A model generated the notes under the pieces. That model saw nothing but the letters and a program-made list of their open reading frames with translations, was not told the DNA's origin and ran no database searches. Of a stretch of 64,000 nucleotides of DNA, positions 32,330 through 44,459 are shown in pieces. This stretch comes from Diadema setosum (taxonomy: Eukaryota; Echinodermata; Echinoidea; Diadematoida; Diadematidae), in contig NC_092695.1 in assembly GCF_964275005.1 (NCBI RefSeq), positions 8,027,832-8,091,831 on the forward strand, in the 5' to 3' direction. Numbering within the stretch: position 1 is the first letter of the stretch; every line of letters starts with the position of its first letter. Position numbers and translations under genes: made by a program.

Positions 32330-33337
32330 TCGCTAGTTTCCCTCACTTTCTATACTTTTCTTAGTTTCTTTCACCTCTTAGTATCTTGTCATAAGCAAAT
32401 ATTAAAGTACTATATATTCATATCAATTAGTTTCTCTCAATTTCTATACTTTCCTTAGTTTCTTTCACACCTTAGCATATCGTCATAAGCAAATAAGTAC
32501 TATATTAATTTCACTGATGGCGATGGCAACCAACTGGCTATCAAATACTGAAAGGCTTTCTTTATATTCATTCATGTTATCAAATTATCGTCGATTTTAA
32601 TTGAAACATAGTTACAATGTATACTTGCCTCAGAATATGAAAATAAGCATTGCATACATCAGAGATATATGTTGCTAGAATGAAAAAGATTATGCTTATG
32701 TCTTGCTTTTTTGTCTCTGTAATAAGCAATGTTCATGGGGTCTACATTTTTTCCCTTCAACCAAGTTAAATGCAGTTTTATGTTTGTGACTGCTCAATTT
32801 TGTTCCAAACACTTCATGATATTGTGATTTCACATACACTAAGCATTGATTAAATTTCCGTAGATGTGGGCTGGCATTGCATTAAATGAACCTTCAATGG
32901 CATATGAATATAAGCTTTTGCACAATTATTGATTACTCTTATCATTATCATTTTATTGTTGTTGAGCCAATGTCAGTTTCACTTGTTTATGATTTTGTGG
33001 ACAGAAGTATTTTAAAACATAAAGTAATATTTCAAAAATATATTCACATTATCATTTTTGTGATAGATCAGTGAAGCATGTATCGGCTGTACCAGCTTGA
33101 CAAGAGACTATACAGAAACTTGAAGTGTGCTTCAATGTCTCTTTTCAGAATTGGTGGTCATATGATCAAAATGTGACGGAGAAGAGAGGAAGGGTTGCCA
33201 AGCAATATGTGCTAGATGTGGGTTCGTGACCCAATGAGGAAAAAAGTGGCAATAGCAGTGGCACATGAAGGAGCGAGTTCTCCACAGAAGACATGATGAG
33301 AAAATGGGAAGGTGTGTGATATTCATACATGTTACTA
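32330..33337. other. Intergenic DNA with a local duplication
   Basis: Two similar segments (tttctatactt ... cttagtttctttcac ... gtcataagcaaat) at about 32345-32405 and 32440-32490 indicate a small tandem duplication. Nothing else is recognised. Confidence 0.4.
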
Positions 33338-33343
33338 GGTTCC

Positions 33344-33613
33344 CATACTTGCTAACCTTAAAAACTAAGAAATAGGGACAATTTAGAGTTCTATCTTGAG
33401 AAGTAGGGACAATTTAGAGCACTATCTTGAGAAGTAGGGACAATTTAGAGTACTATCTTGAGAAGCAGGGACATTCTTGCATTTCCCATACTTAACTACA
33501 TACAAAATTTGAAAAAAAAATGAACAAAATCTAATTAAAAAGTAAAAAGATAGCACTTTCCATTGCCAAAAATAGGGAATGCCCACATCAAATACGGACA
33601 GTTGGCAAGTATG
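33344..33613. mobile_element. Short TIR element with 6 bp target duplication
   Basis: The ends CATACTTGCTAAC and GTTGGCAAGTATG are inverted repeats flanked by GGTTCC on both sides (33338-33343 and 33614-33619). The interior holds about three and a half copies of a ~35 bp unit containing agtagggacaatttagag at 33366-33476. Superfamily not assigned. Confidence 0.75.
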
Positions 33614-33657
33614 GGTTCCTATCAGAAAATTCTGTCTTTCTCCAACAAAACACGACA

Positions 33658-34788
33658 CAGTCAAACCTGCCTTAAGGCCCACCTGTCCATAGCAGCCATT
33701 CTGCTGTTTGCAGCCACTATAAAATCCCTGAGGGAGAAAAAAAAGCCATGTTCAAGACCCTGTGCACAGTGACCATCCATCTAAGGTAGCCGGTGGCCAC
33801 CAATTTTGCATGTTGCAGTAGATTTTCAACTCTATTGAAAAGCCACAGACACATATAGAGTTGCAGCTGAGCTAATAATTTACGCCCGGCAAACAGTTGA
33901 TGACCCCCATCGCTTATTCATCCAGCATTCAGGCACACAGTAATGCACAGGTAAAAAGCTAGCTTGCTGTGTGCACGCTTGTGTGCAATAATAAAATCAA
34001 TAGTGCCACTGTTCAATGTACAAACAGATATCAGCTCATTCGTACACATACACATTGATACTTAATAGATATACATATACAGTCAAACCTGCCTTAGCGG
34101 CCACCTGTCTGTAGCGACCACGTCTATAGCGGCCACTGAAAAATCCCCCCGAGAGAAAATCCCTGTTAAAGACCCTGTGTATAGCGGCCACCTGTCTAAC
34201 GCGGCCAGCGGCCACAAATTTTGTTTCCCGCGGTAGATTTTAACCTGTCTATAGCGGCCAAAAACCCAACGGAGCCGTAGCTGAGCCGATAATTTAGCGT
34301 GTTTTTCTGCTTTGTAGCCGTGCGGGCAACGTTCAGTGATCGCCACCGCTGCATCCATCCCTTATTCAGTCATAATAATGCATTAGTGTTAAGCTTTCTT
34401 CACGACAATACACATACTAGTGCGCAACAATTTCATATACACCGACGTGAAACACACGGTGTGTGCATACGTGCACACATACATGTACATGTAAGGATAC
34501 AACGATGATACATGTACATGTAAGCAATGCACACAAAGTTGGATTACCTGTCTATAGCGGCCACCTGTCTATAACGGCCACCTTTTCCGTTTCCCTTGGG
34601 TGGCCGCTATAGACAGGTTTGACTGTACATGTGCCATAGTAAGTACTTAAAAATGTATAGCAACAACAATACATGTATATGTATGTGATACGCATAAAAT
34701 GTGTGAGAACCTGTCTAAAGTGGCCACGTGTCTGTAAAGGCCACTCTTTTTGTATCCCTTAGGGAGCTGCAATAGACAGGTTTGATTG
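33658..34788. mobile_element. Older CAGTCAAACCTG MITE, interrupted by a younger copy
   Basis: The left end CAGTCAAACCTGCCTTAAGG and right end CAATAGACAGGTTTGATTG belong to the same family as the younger copy at 34080-34625 that sits inside it. The older element's left part (33658-34077) and right part (34628-34788) resume on either side. Left TA flank is lost; right TA is kept. Confidence 0.7.
34080..34625. mobile_element. Younger CAGTCAAACCTG MITE nested in 33658-34788
   Basis: The ends CAGTCAAACCTGCCTTAGCG and CTATAGACAGGTTTGACTG are flanked by TA at 34078-34079 and 34626-34627. Repeated tatagcggcca motifs fill the ends. The TA duplication and CAGTCAA terminus fit pogo-like Tc1/mariner elements. 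Confidence 0.82.
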
Positions 34789-35599
34789 TATCATACCGAC
34801 ATCGATCCCCACTGCCCTCGCCTAGTACCTCCTTGGTTGATCTACTCTGTTGCGCATACACATGATACGATATAATGAAATATATCAAGATTTCTGTAGG
34901 AGCCGTTTCATTCATTTGTTTCATTTGCGCCATCTAGTGTTGAATATAGGAAAAGACACATGTTGGTTGTTAGGGAGAGACAGGAGAGGTGAGGTTCCAG
35001 GGTAAGAAAAGAGCTTCAGAAGTGAAGTGAAGACCTGTTGTTAGAAATAGGTAGGAAAAGAGTCATAAGGAGCAGAAGGTAGAGAACCAGAGGTAGGGGT
35101 GGAAACCTACAAGTTTCCTTTAACCTCTCATTGCTCACATTGCTTTTATTACTCATATCGTGTGATATTTGCCACTTGGTTCGGATCAAATAAAAGGAAG
35201 GGAGCTGTTTATTTGACCGCCAGATGAGATGCAAACTTGTGATTACTATCACTGCGTGTGTGTCGCATGTGATTACGTGTGGTGCACGATCAGTGTGTTG
35301 GTACGCAGTACAACTATTGGAGGTTTAGGATGCCGGTACATAGCACGGAAGAAACATCGATGTCAGTATATGGGAGTGTGTAAAGTGCCTGTAGGCGTGT
35401 AGCTGTTTAGTACGGCGAATACCCCCCTACTGTCTGTGACTGTGTGTACGTGTGGAGTGAAAGGAACAACCAAAGGAAGGATGAATATGTGTATTTAATC
35501 GTGGACAACATACACAAGATCACCCATAGGACCTCGGCGTGTACAATTTCTGTTGACAAAGCAACCATAGAAATCATAGATTTAGGCCTGATCACAATA
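34789..35599. other. MAT2B 3' flank
   Basis: Intergenic or 3' untranslated sequence to the left of the MAT2B stop codon. No strong poly(A) signal was singled out. Plus-strand ORFs running into 35600-35866 are antisense shadows of the last MAT2B exon. Confidence 0.35.
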
Positions 35600-38500
35600 T
35601 CAGGATTCTGTCGTCATGAACGGAGCCAGGGCTTCTTTCATCCCTTCCCTGAAGGTGGTGGTCTGACCAATACCCAGTTCTTCCAGCTTTGAGCGGTCCA
35701 TCGTGCAGTCCTTCGGTCTGAGGGTCCCACCAGTTGGCTGGACCGGGTTCGGCCGGAGGTGCTCGTGGGGTAGCTGGAAGAGGTCGGCAATGGTGGTCGC
35801 CATGGCGTACTTGGTCATGAGCTCCCCGCCACACCAGTGGAAGATCTGGGTGACTGATGCAGGATCCTGTGGGGAAGATGATTACGAAAAAGACACTATT
35901 GACAACATGTATTCGTCAAACAGGTCGGCACTACATGATGTTCAAACAACATACTAAATATGTTGGCATGTTCCAATTTGCTGCTGGCATTTGGTTGATT
36001 AGCAAAGCATATGCCATGCTATGTCTAACATTTCTGCATACCGCAATTGTGATTATAGTGTTCTTTCAATGCAACTTCAGTGACCTTTTGACCTTTGAAC
36101 TTCTTGGACTTCACCATACAGAACTTGACTGGTATTTCTAGGTTATATACCTGTGGTGTGAGTTTGGTGGTCATAGCTCAAATCTATGGAAAGTTATTTT
36201 GAGTACACCAAAATGCTGTGAGTACAGTGCTCATCAGGGAAATTTCATTAACATTTTTACCTTTGACCTTGTCGGACTACACCCATATATTCGAACTTGA
36301 CCTGTACTTTTAGGTTATGTACCTGTGGTGTCAGTTTGGTGGTCAAAGCTCATAGCTGTGGAAATTTAAAGAGAGTATAACAAACTGTTGACAATGCCGA
36401 TGATGATGTTGCCAACTACAACGACAGTGCTCATCAGGGAAATTTCATCAACATTTTGACCTTTGACCTTGTCAGACTACACCCATATATTAGAACTTGA
36501 CCTGTACTTTTAGGTTATGTACCTGTGGTGTCAGTTTGGTGGTCAAAGCTCATAGCTGTGGAAATTTAAAGAGAGTATAACAAACCGTTGACAATGCCGA
36601 TGATGACGCTGCCAACTACGACAACGACAGAAAATTGACACCTTTAGATGTCTTTCTTCTGCTACTTGGGCAAGACAACAACAAAAAATCAACCGAATTC
36701 TAAACACTGTCTGAATTTTTCTTGACCATAGGTAACAAGGAAAAGTAGAAATTACGCGGTGCGTAAAATATGTCCCCGCCGGAAGTAGCATTTAGTAGCA
36801 AAATGTACAATATCGGTAAAAAAATCAAGGTCAAAGGTCAAAGAAGTCAAAGTCCAAAATTCTGTGTAGAAGTTTTGAAGCCCTCACCTAGTGCCATCAC
36901 AAAAAGCAAACGGAATCAAAATCGGGTTAGAAATGGCGAAGGAGTAGCATTTTGTAGCCAATGTACAATATAGGTCAAAAATCAAGGTCAAAGGTCAAAG
37001 AAGTCAAGGGTCAAAATTCTGTGTAGAAGTTTTGAAGCCCTCACCTTGTGCCATCACATAAAGCAAACGGAAGTGAAATTGGGTTAGAAATGGCGAAGGA
37101 GTAGCATTTTGTAGCAAAATGTACAATGCAGGTCAAAAATCAAGGTCAAAGGTCAAAGAAGTCAAAGGTCAAAATTCTGTGTAGAAGTTTTGAAGCCCTC
37201 AACTAGTGCCATCACATAAAGCAAACGGAATCGAAATCGGGTTAGAAATGGCGAAGGAGTAGCATTTTGTAGCAAAATGTACAATATAGGTCAAAAATCA
37301 AGGTCAAAGGTCAAAGAAGTCAAAGGTCAAAATTCTGTGTAGTAGTTTTGAAGCCCTCACCTAGTGCCATCACATAAAGCAAACGGAATCGAAATTGGGT
37401 TAGAAATGGCGCAGGAGTAGCATTTTGTAGCCAATGTACAATATAGGTCAAAAATCAAGGTCAAAGGTCAAAGAAGTCAAAGGTCAAAATTCTGTGTAGA
37501 AGTTTTGAAGCCCTCACCTAGTGCCATCACATAAAGCAAACGGAATCGAAATCGGGTTAGAAATGGCGAAGGAGTAGCATTTTGAAGCAAAATGTACAAT
37601 ATAGGTCAAAGGTCAAGGTCAAAGGTCACAACTGAAATTCTGTGTAGAAGTTTCAAAGCTCCCATGTAGTGCTATCATATAAAGCAAACAGAATCAAAAT
37701 TGGCTCATAAAATTGAACATTTTGATCACACATGGACGCACAGACGGACGGACGGACAGACGGACGGACACACACACGTACGGAGCCCGTTTCATAGTCC
37801 CCTGCTCGAACTCGTTCGGCAGGGACAAAAAGTTGATTTAATCACTTTTCTTCCCAAGAAGAAGTATGGCATAAGACGAAGGACGTCATCATCAGTACTC
37901 ACCTTTTCCCAGTGCTCACACATCTGTCTGCAGACCACAGCGATGTCCTGGACATGGGTGGGGCAGCGAGTACAGATGTCATCAATCAGGTCATTCTTGT
38001 CTTTATTTCTAATCGTCTTGACCAGTATCGTGACGGCACTCTCCTCGATTGTCTCCAGTGGTCCATAAAGGATGGGCACTCGAAGAATGGCGCTATCTAA
38101 TCACATTGAAAATATTGAACAATATTCCAGAAAATCTTCACTTTGAATAGTGAACATTCAATCTCATACATTCTTTATTTATCTATTTTTTATTTTTTTT
38201 TTTAATCAGGAAATCAACACCTAACACTTGCAGGAAAAAGGACTGGATGGACAATCAAAATTGTGCTGTGTAGTATATACAGCAGAAAAAAAAAAATACA
38301 CGTAGAGTGGTCATTTTGCAAAAGAAAATATCCTTCCTAATTATTCTCAAGTCAGGTGACAGCTGAAGAAATACACTGACACAAAAACAAAAGTGCACAG
38401 GAGATAAAAGTACACATCCACAGACAGTTTCAAAAGTGTAAATAAAGGTGCTTGAGCTAACCTTCAATTGAAACTTTGGTTCATGTAGGCTTTGTTGCTT

Positions 38501-41500
38501 TAATCCAAAAGATAAAGGGAGCATTTCCTTGTCATGAAATTATATTCGAGGAAAATATCCGCTAAGCACATACTTCTTCCTCTACTAAGAAATTTGGCTT
38601 CTTTCCTATATATCAATGGATTTTCTGTACTTTTTTTTTTTGGGGGGGGGGGGTGGGGGCTCAAATTCAAACTGGCAAGCACAAATAAGAATCACAATAT
38701 GAAATGACTTCAGTGATTACAAAAATGTACTGTACATTTCACTGTTCCGTGGAAAAGCAACATACTTTGGTTTGTGGCACGGATAATCTTTTCCCCTTCC
38801 AGCTTCTGGCAGCCATATTTGTTGAGTGGGTTGGTGGCATCAGACGGTTTGTAAGGCGGTGAGGTGCCATCAAATACATAATCCGTGCTGATGAAAATGA
38901 CATAGGCACCAAATTCAGCTGGTAAAAGAAAAAAAAAAACCAACAAAACAAGAGCTTCAAAACATGCAATCAGTTAAAAGCAAAGAGCATTTTTCCAACA
39001 TATGGTAAAACTCTATCAAATACTGGTACATGACATGTACATGATCTATACAAGCTCAGTTTCAGCATCAAGCCACTGAATAAGGCTATATATTCCTGAG
39101 CATGGATGCTTTTGAAATTGCAATGAAACATCACATTCTTTTTGCAAAAATGATTTACAGCTCCAAAGGAGGAAATGCATATCTAAAGGCCAATTTTTCT
39201 GAGAAATGTGGATGCAACACCTACGACAAATATCAAGTTGGACATACCAAGTGACTCACTCTATTAAAGTGCTTTTCCATGGCATGTCTAAAATAATCTA
39301 CCTTCTCCACACTGTCTAATAACTCCACAAAAATATGGGTAATGCTTACTACGCACTGGCCGCTGGTTGGCATACATACTGGAGTGCTTTATTTCTTTGT
39401 GGATTGGCTCAGATGTCTGGAGACTAATTTAGGATGATTACAGATTATCTAATCCCCATTGTGTCACCACGGTCTTCTTGTGGACTGAGGTTCATAGCTA
39501 CACCTGAGAGGTTTTGCTGACTTAAAACTATGACTGCTGCCAAGTCTAAAACGCAGAGAGAAAAACATAATATGCCAATAAAATCCTTGAAATTCTTATG
39601 ATGACAGCAACAATCAGCGATATACATTCACAATCTGTTTGCATTGACTGCTGTGTGAACATCAAATGCAGTCATAATAATAATAAAAAAAAAAAATAGA
39701 ATGCACCCTCGAACATACCACTTAATTTTCCAATGACTTCAGTGGCATCACAATTCACTTTCTTAGCTCTCTCTTCATTCACTTCGACAACATCTGGTCT
39801 GCGCTCTACAGCAGCATGGATGACAGCATTTGGCTAAAAAATAGAAAAGAAAGAGTAAAAAAGAACAATTCAACATTAATATAATATTTTTTTTCCCTTC
39901 TGGAAGATGGTTTATGGGAATATGATGGCATTCCAAAACCCTTTGGCCGTTTTTACAACAGCTTGGACAGTTGTCATGACGACTATGAAGTCTGAAGTCG
40001 AGTAACATAATTTATGGACAGACTGGGAGGACAGGAATTTCTATATGTGGGATCAGTGTCTATGTCATCATTTACAAGGCATGTTTGCATGAGAGAGTTA
40101 GAAGAAGTGATATTGAGAAAGGTGACCCAATGGATTCTTGGGATAACAATCACTCACCACTGGGGGCTGTATGATGATTTCACAGTGATAACAAGTTCCA
40201 TTTTCCAGTCTCTTGCTACAAGGTGTGCCAACATATGATAACAAATAAAAAGCTGCAGCAGAACAGCCATACTTCTAAAATCTGTAAGCATCTGTACAGA
40301 TCACTGAACTTTATTTCTCTGAGAAAATAAATGAGTTTACCGGGTACATGAAAATACTAACTTTTCTTTTTTTCCATGCAGTAAAATTTCCATCATTGGT
40401 AGTAGATGCTGAAGTATATTTTGTAGGTGTCACAACGAAGAATGACTCAATTTGACCATCTGGGTATCAGTAAATCATGAGAAAGGATTTTTGAGTGCCA
40501 TCTGATAGTTGCACATGAAAATGTATTTGTGACCTTGCAACTTTGGGGTGTACCCCCATGTCCTTGAAGTAGAGTTGTTGCAGTTGTCAACATCACTAAA
40601 GTTTCTTCGCCATGTGATAACATTCGTAGGCCTGTAACCTACAGTACCTCTACTAGAGATAACTTTAGGTCAAAAACCCTGGAAGTAGGCTGTGCAGAGC
40701 AATCATCGGTCAGTACAGCCCTAATGCAACGCTGCACACTGACACTAGTCCAACGGTCCAGGACCAGTAAAAATCACGGGCGGACCAGTAACTTTTGGGG
40801 GAATAAACCAGTCAAAAAATGGGAAAAACTGGGTACCCACTGGTCCGACAGACATGTCGGAGCAGTAGAAAAAATGAGTTAGTGTGTAACCCTGCCTAAT
40901 GATCAGTCTGAATTTGAGCTGACCCATTTGTACACAATTCAAAAAATTCATTGCACATTCTATACTGAAGGCTGCAACAATAACTTACGACTGCACACAC
41001 CATGCAGTACTTGTCCTCTTTGGGGACCTTTGTTGCTGGTCTGTTTCATCATTTTTTGTTTTTAATGAAGCAGAAATTATCTTAAGCAGAAAATATCAAA
41101 AGATCAGGGTGAGCCTACAGCAATGAATGAGTACATCAGGATTATCAGCAGGTGAGGAATGCAGCATTATGTATTAAATTGGTTAATATTTATTTATTTT
41201 TTTTTTAAACTGAAACTCACAAACACCACTTGGCATTTGGAGTATAATCAAAATCTTGAGGTCACGGTGTTTTTTTTTTTTTTTTTCTTTCATTCTCCGA
41301 GATCAAAAGGAATGGAAAAAAGTTTTATATGTTACAGAATATGGAATTTGACCGCCAGATCTGATAGCACCTTATCTCAAAACAAACAAGCCTGATGATG
41401 ACCTTCACTAGCTCTTGCTCATAAAAATTCTCACCAGAGTCCACTAGTCAGTTCCATATGTGATACTTGATTAGTTAATGAAATGAGCTTGGTCATACTG

Positions 41501-42201
41501 CTAGTGTGGGGGCGGAACCCACTGAAAATCCTCAGCTTTAAATGGGTTGAATGTATTTTTCTTCTGATTTTAACTGTATTCTTGTAGGCAGAAAACATAG
41601 ATTCATAGTGTGTGTGTTAGTGTGTGTGTGTGTGTGTGTGTGTGTGAGTGTGTGTGTGTGTGTGTGTGTCTGTGTCTGTGTAAGAGAGGGGGACACACTA
41701 AGAAACATTTCTTGATATCAAAACACTGATCTACTCAGTTTCCTGAAAAGGCTAGGAAATGATACATCTGTAGATACCATTACTCCAAAGGGAAGCTCCT
41801 GATGTACACTTGTATTCATGTAGAGTGCAATTTACAGCTACAGCTTGATTTATACTGAATACTGTAGTGCATTTACTTGTATTTGCGATGGATGACTGTA
41901 TGATCTTTTATTTTAATATTGTCTCTAACAATTTTCCACATACCCTGTGTACATTTACATGCAGTTGACACAATTTAGCTCAAAATGTATTCCTATCATC
42001 ACTGTTTTATGACGGTCCTGTTACCTTGAATTCCTGCATGATTGCTCGAACCTCCTCTTCGCTTCTAATGTCCACTTTCCGCAGGCCACCCTTGGCGCGA
42101 GAGAAGGCCAGTCCAAGAGGCTCGGTGGTCGGACATGCCTGCAGCTCCTTCATGAGGGCACGCCCCAGAAGACCAGATGCACCTGTTACTAGAATCCTCA
42201 T
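35600..42201 (-). CDS. MAT2B: Methionine adenosyltransferase 2 subunit beta (regulatory)
   Basis: MAT2B binds the MAT2A catalytic subunit and modulates S-adenosylmethionine synthesis in the cytosol and nucleus; it is an extended short-chain dehydrogenase/RmlD-like protein. Five exons: 42025-42201, 39719-39833, 38766-38918, 37903-38096 and 35600-35866. They sum to 906 bp and give 301 aa. A Rossmann GASGLLG lies at residues 7-13, AVERRPDVVEVN near 67, ISTDYVFDGTSPPY in exon 3, a YxxxK (YGCQK) nearby, VPILYGPLETIEESAVT in exon 4, and FHWCGGELMTKY then LGIGQTTTFREGMKEAL in exon 5. An in-frame stop lies six codons upstream of the ATG, supporting this short N-terminus, 20-30 aa shorter than human isoforms. 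All splice borders are GT-AG. Confidence 0.95.
36030..37830. mobile_element. AGGTCA-rich tandem-array element in last MAT2B intron
   Basis: A first array (about 36060-36620) has units of about 170-200 bp containing acctgtggtgtcagtttggt and tgacctttgaccttgt. A second (about 36776-37690) has six units of about 155 bp containing ggagtagcattttgtagc and caaggtcaaaggtcaaag. It closes with a CGGACGGACAGACGG microsatellite (37737-37775) and gcccgtttcatagtcccctg. The exact outer ends are uncertain. Confidence 0.65.
38631..38660 (+). repeat. Poly-T to poly-G junction (MAT2B intron 3)
   Basis: A T run is followed directly by a G run interrupted by one T. Same form as the other junctions in the window. 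Confidence 0.85.
40640..42000. other. MAT2B intron 1, left part
   Basis: Non-coding. It contains a ggaccagtaa / ctggtccgaca segment at 40758-40860 that looks repeat-derived, a poly-T run at 41271-41286 and a (GT)n microsatellite at 41611-41670. Confidence 0.4.
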
Positions 42202-42440
42202 GGCTTTACATGAAAACTAAATTTATGCACAAAAGGACAAAGAAATGAAAAGAAAGGCCTCACAGTGTTTTGCTTTAAGGAGCAGACTGGCCAGGTAGCA
42301 TCTTATAGTGTCACTATAAACTGTCCATTTACTTGTTCTTACTTTTCTACCATATGTATGCAGGCCCATAACTAGCATTTTCATGGGGGAGGGTTCATAA
42401 TTAGAAAAAAGTGGACCTTTTTAGTTCAAATTTATGTTAA

Positions 42441-42836
42441 AGGGTGTGTACAGTTCTGGTCAAGGTGAGGATTTAGCTTTTAACATTTTGTAAGATACAC
42501 AGTATTCAGAAACCACTCTATGAGATGTCAAAGAGCATGCAGTTTCTAAGGGGTATCAAAAGTTTATTCGATGAAAATCGGTTTTGAAATGTCTGAGATA
42601 TCCAAAAACAAGGTGAAACAAAGAGATCCTAATAAAGTTGTGGCATGTCACCTTTTATTATTAGCACTTTTTTGGATATCTCAGCCATTTGAAAACCAAT
42701 TTTCATCAAATAAACGTTGAATCCTTCTTGAAATTACATGCTCTTTCATATTTCATAAGAGGCTTTTCATTATCTCACTTAGGAATGTTCAAAACATGAA
42801 TCCCCACGCCACCTCAACCAGTTCTATACAGTCCCT
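42441..42836 (-). mobile_element. TTAA-flanked MITE, family AGGGACTGTACAGT (reverse copy)
   Basis: TTAA at 42437-42440 and 42837-42840. It reads AGGGTGTGTACAGTTCTGGT at the left and ACCAGTTCTATACAGTCCCT at the right, with matching ggtgaggatt / tgaatccccac subterminal segments. Homologous in reverse orientation to 49011-49396. Confidence 0.85.
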
Positions 42837-43054
42837 TTAAGTTCCCTTATTTTACACATTGGAGGTGCAAAAAAAAAAATTTTTCTGGTACCACTTCCGG
42901 GTTTAATCAGCTGACAAGCTGGGAAAAAAAAGGCTCCCCCATGCAATTTTTTTTCATTCCTTGACATGCCACTTCTGGGTTTCATTGGCTGACAGGCAAA
43001 AAAAAAAAAAAAAATAGATAAATGAATAAATAAGGATTCTTCACAATTTCTAAC

Positions 43055-44457
43055 AAGAGACCCGCGGGTCTAGCGCTCACCTGAGTATCGCAAGTTCACC
43101 TTTCACGCAGTCACTAATCTAAATTATTCACAGCTCTACTAAAATTTGACCAGGCATTCTCAAGTAGAAGATGAAAATGTACAATAAGGGCCCAAATTTT
43201 TTAAGATTCCTTAATTTGGGGGGATTGGGGGCCCCCTGGGGCCCTCTGGGTGGGGCATGGTGCCCATTTTCATAAATTGAGATCCTGACCCCCTAGGGAT
43301 GCTACCTGCCAAGTTTGACGAAAATCCATCATGAGGTTTTCAGGAAGAAGATGAAAATGTACAATTCAGGCCCCCATTTGGACCTTCCCAACCCCCCCCC
43401 CCCCCTGCCCCCAAGAGGGGCAATCCCTGGATTTGCTATGAACAAACTTGAAACTACAGTCATTAATGTACTCATAGTATTATCTTAGCTCTATAACTTC
43501 TGATTCTAGAGAAGATTTTTAAAGATTCCTTCATTTTGGGGGGTTTGGCCCCCCCCCCCCCCCCCCGGGTCCCTGGGTGGGGCATGGTGCCCATTTTAAC
43601 AAATTGAGATCCTAACCCTCTAGGGATGCTACCTGCCAAGTTTGGTGAAAATTGGTCATGGGGTTCTCAAGAAGAAGATGAAAATGTATAATTTAGGCCC
43701 CATTAGGACCCCTCCCCACCCCCTCCCCTGGGTCCCAAGGGGGGGGGGGCACTCCTGATTCTGCCATGAACAAACTTGAAACTACAGTCATCATTGTACT
43801 AACTCATAGTATCAACTTAGCTCTATCACTTCTGGTTCTAGAGAAGAAGATTTTTACAGATTCCTTAATTTTGGGGGATTTGGGCCCCCCTGGGGCCCCT
43901 GGGTGGGGCATGGTGCCCATTTTAACAAATTGAGATCCTAACCCCCTAGGGATGCTACCTGCCAAGTTTGGTGAAAATTGGTCATGGGGTTCTCAAGAAG
44001 AAGATGAAAATGTATAATTTAGGCCCTATTAGGACCCCTCCCCACCCCCCTCCCCTGGGTCCCAAGGGGGGCACCCCTGATTCTGCCATGAACAAACTTG
44101 AAACTACAGTCATCAATGTACTAACTCATAGTATTTACTTAGCTCTATCACTTCTGGTTCTAGAGAAGAAGATTTTTACAGATTCCTTAATTTTGGGGGG
44201 TTTGGGGCCCCCTGGGGGCCCCCTGGGTGGGGCATGGTGCCCATTTTAACAAACTGAGTTCCTAACCCCCTAGGGATGCTACCTACCAAGTTTGATGAAA
44301 ATCGGTCTTGGGGTTTTCAAGAAGAAGATAAAAATGTAAAAAGTTTACGCACGACGGACAACGGACGCCGGACGCCGGACGCCGGACTACGCACGACGGA
44401 CGCCGGACGAAGGGCGATCGCAATAGCTCACTTGAGCCTTTGGCTCAGGTGAGCTAA
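43055..44457. mobile_element. Element with inverted ends around a ~320 bp tandem array
   Basis: The left end tagcgctcacctgag (43071-43085) and right end ctcaggtgagcta (44443-44455) are inverted repeats. Between them about four units of 310-330 bp repeat, each with attccttaattttggggg, gggtggggcatggtgcccat, gatgctacctgccaagtttg and gaagaagatgaaaatgta. Near the right end is a (GGACGCC)n tract at 44350-44410. No ORF of interest. Confidence 0.75.
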
Positions 44458-44459
44458 AG

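Noticed and set aside
36776-37690. CRISPR-like array of regular repeats
   Set aside because: Units of ~155 bp are homologous end to end with no unique spacers, in a eukaryotic intron; it is a tandem satellite-like core.
37700-38068. 122-codon plus-strand open frame
   Set aside because: It is antisense to MAT2B exon 4 and begins in the intron repeat.
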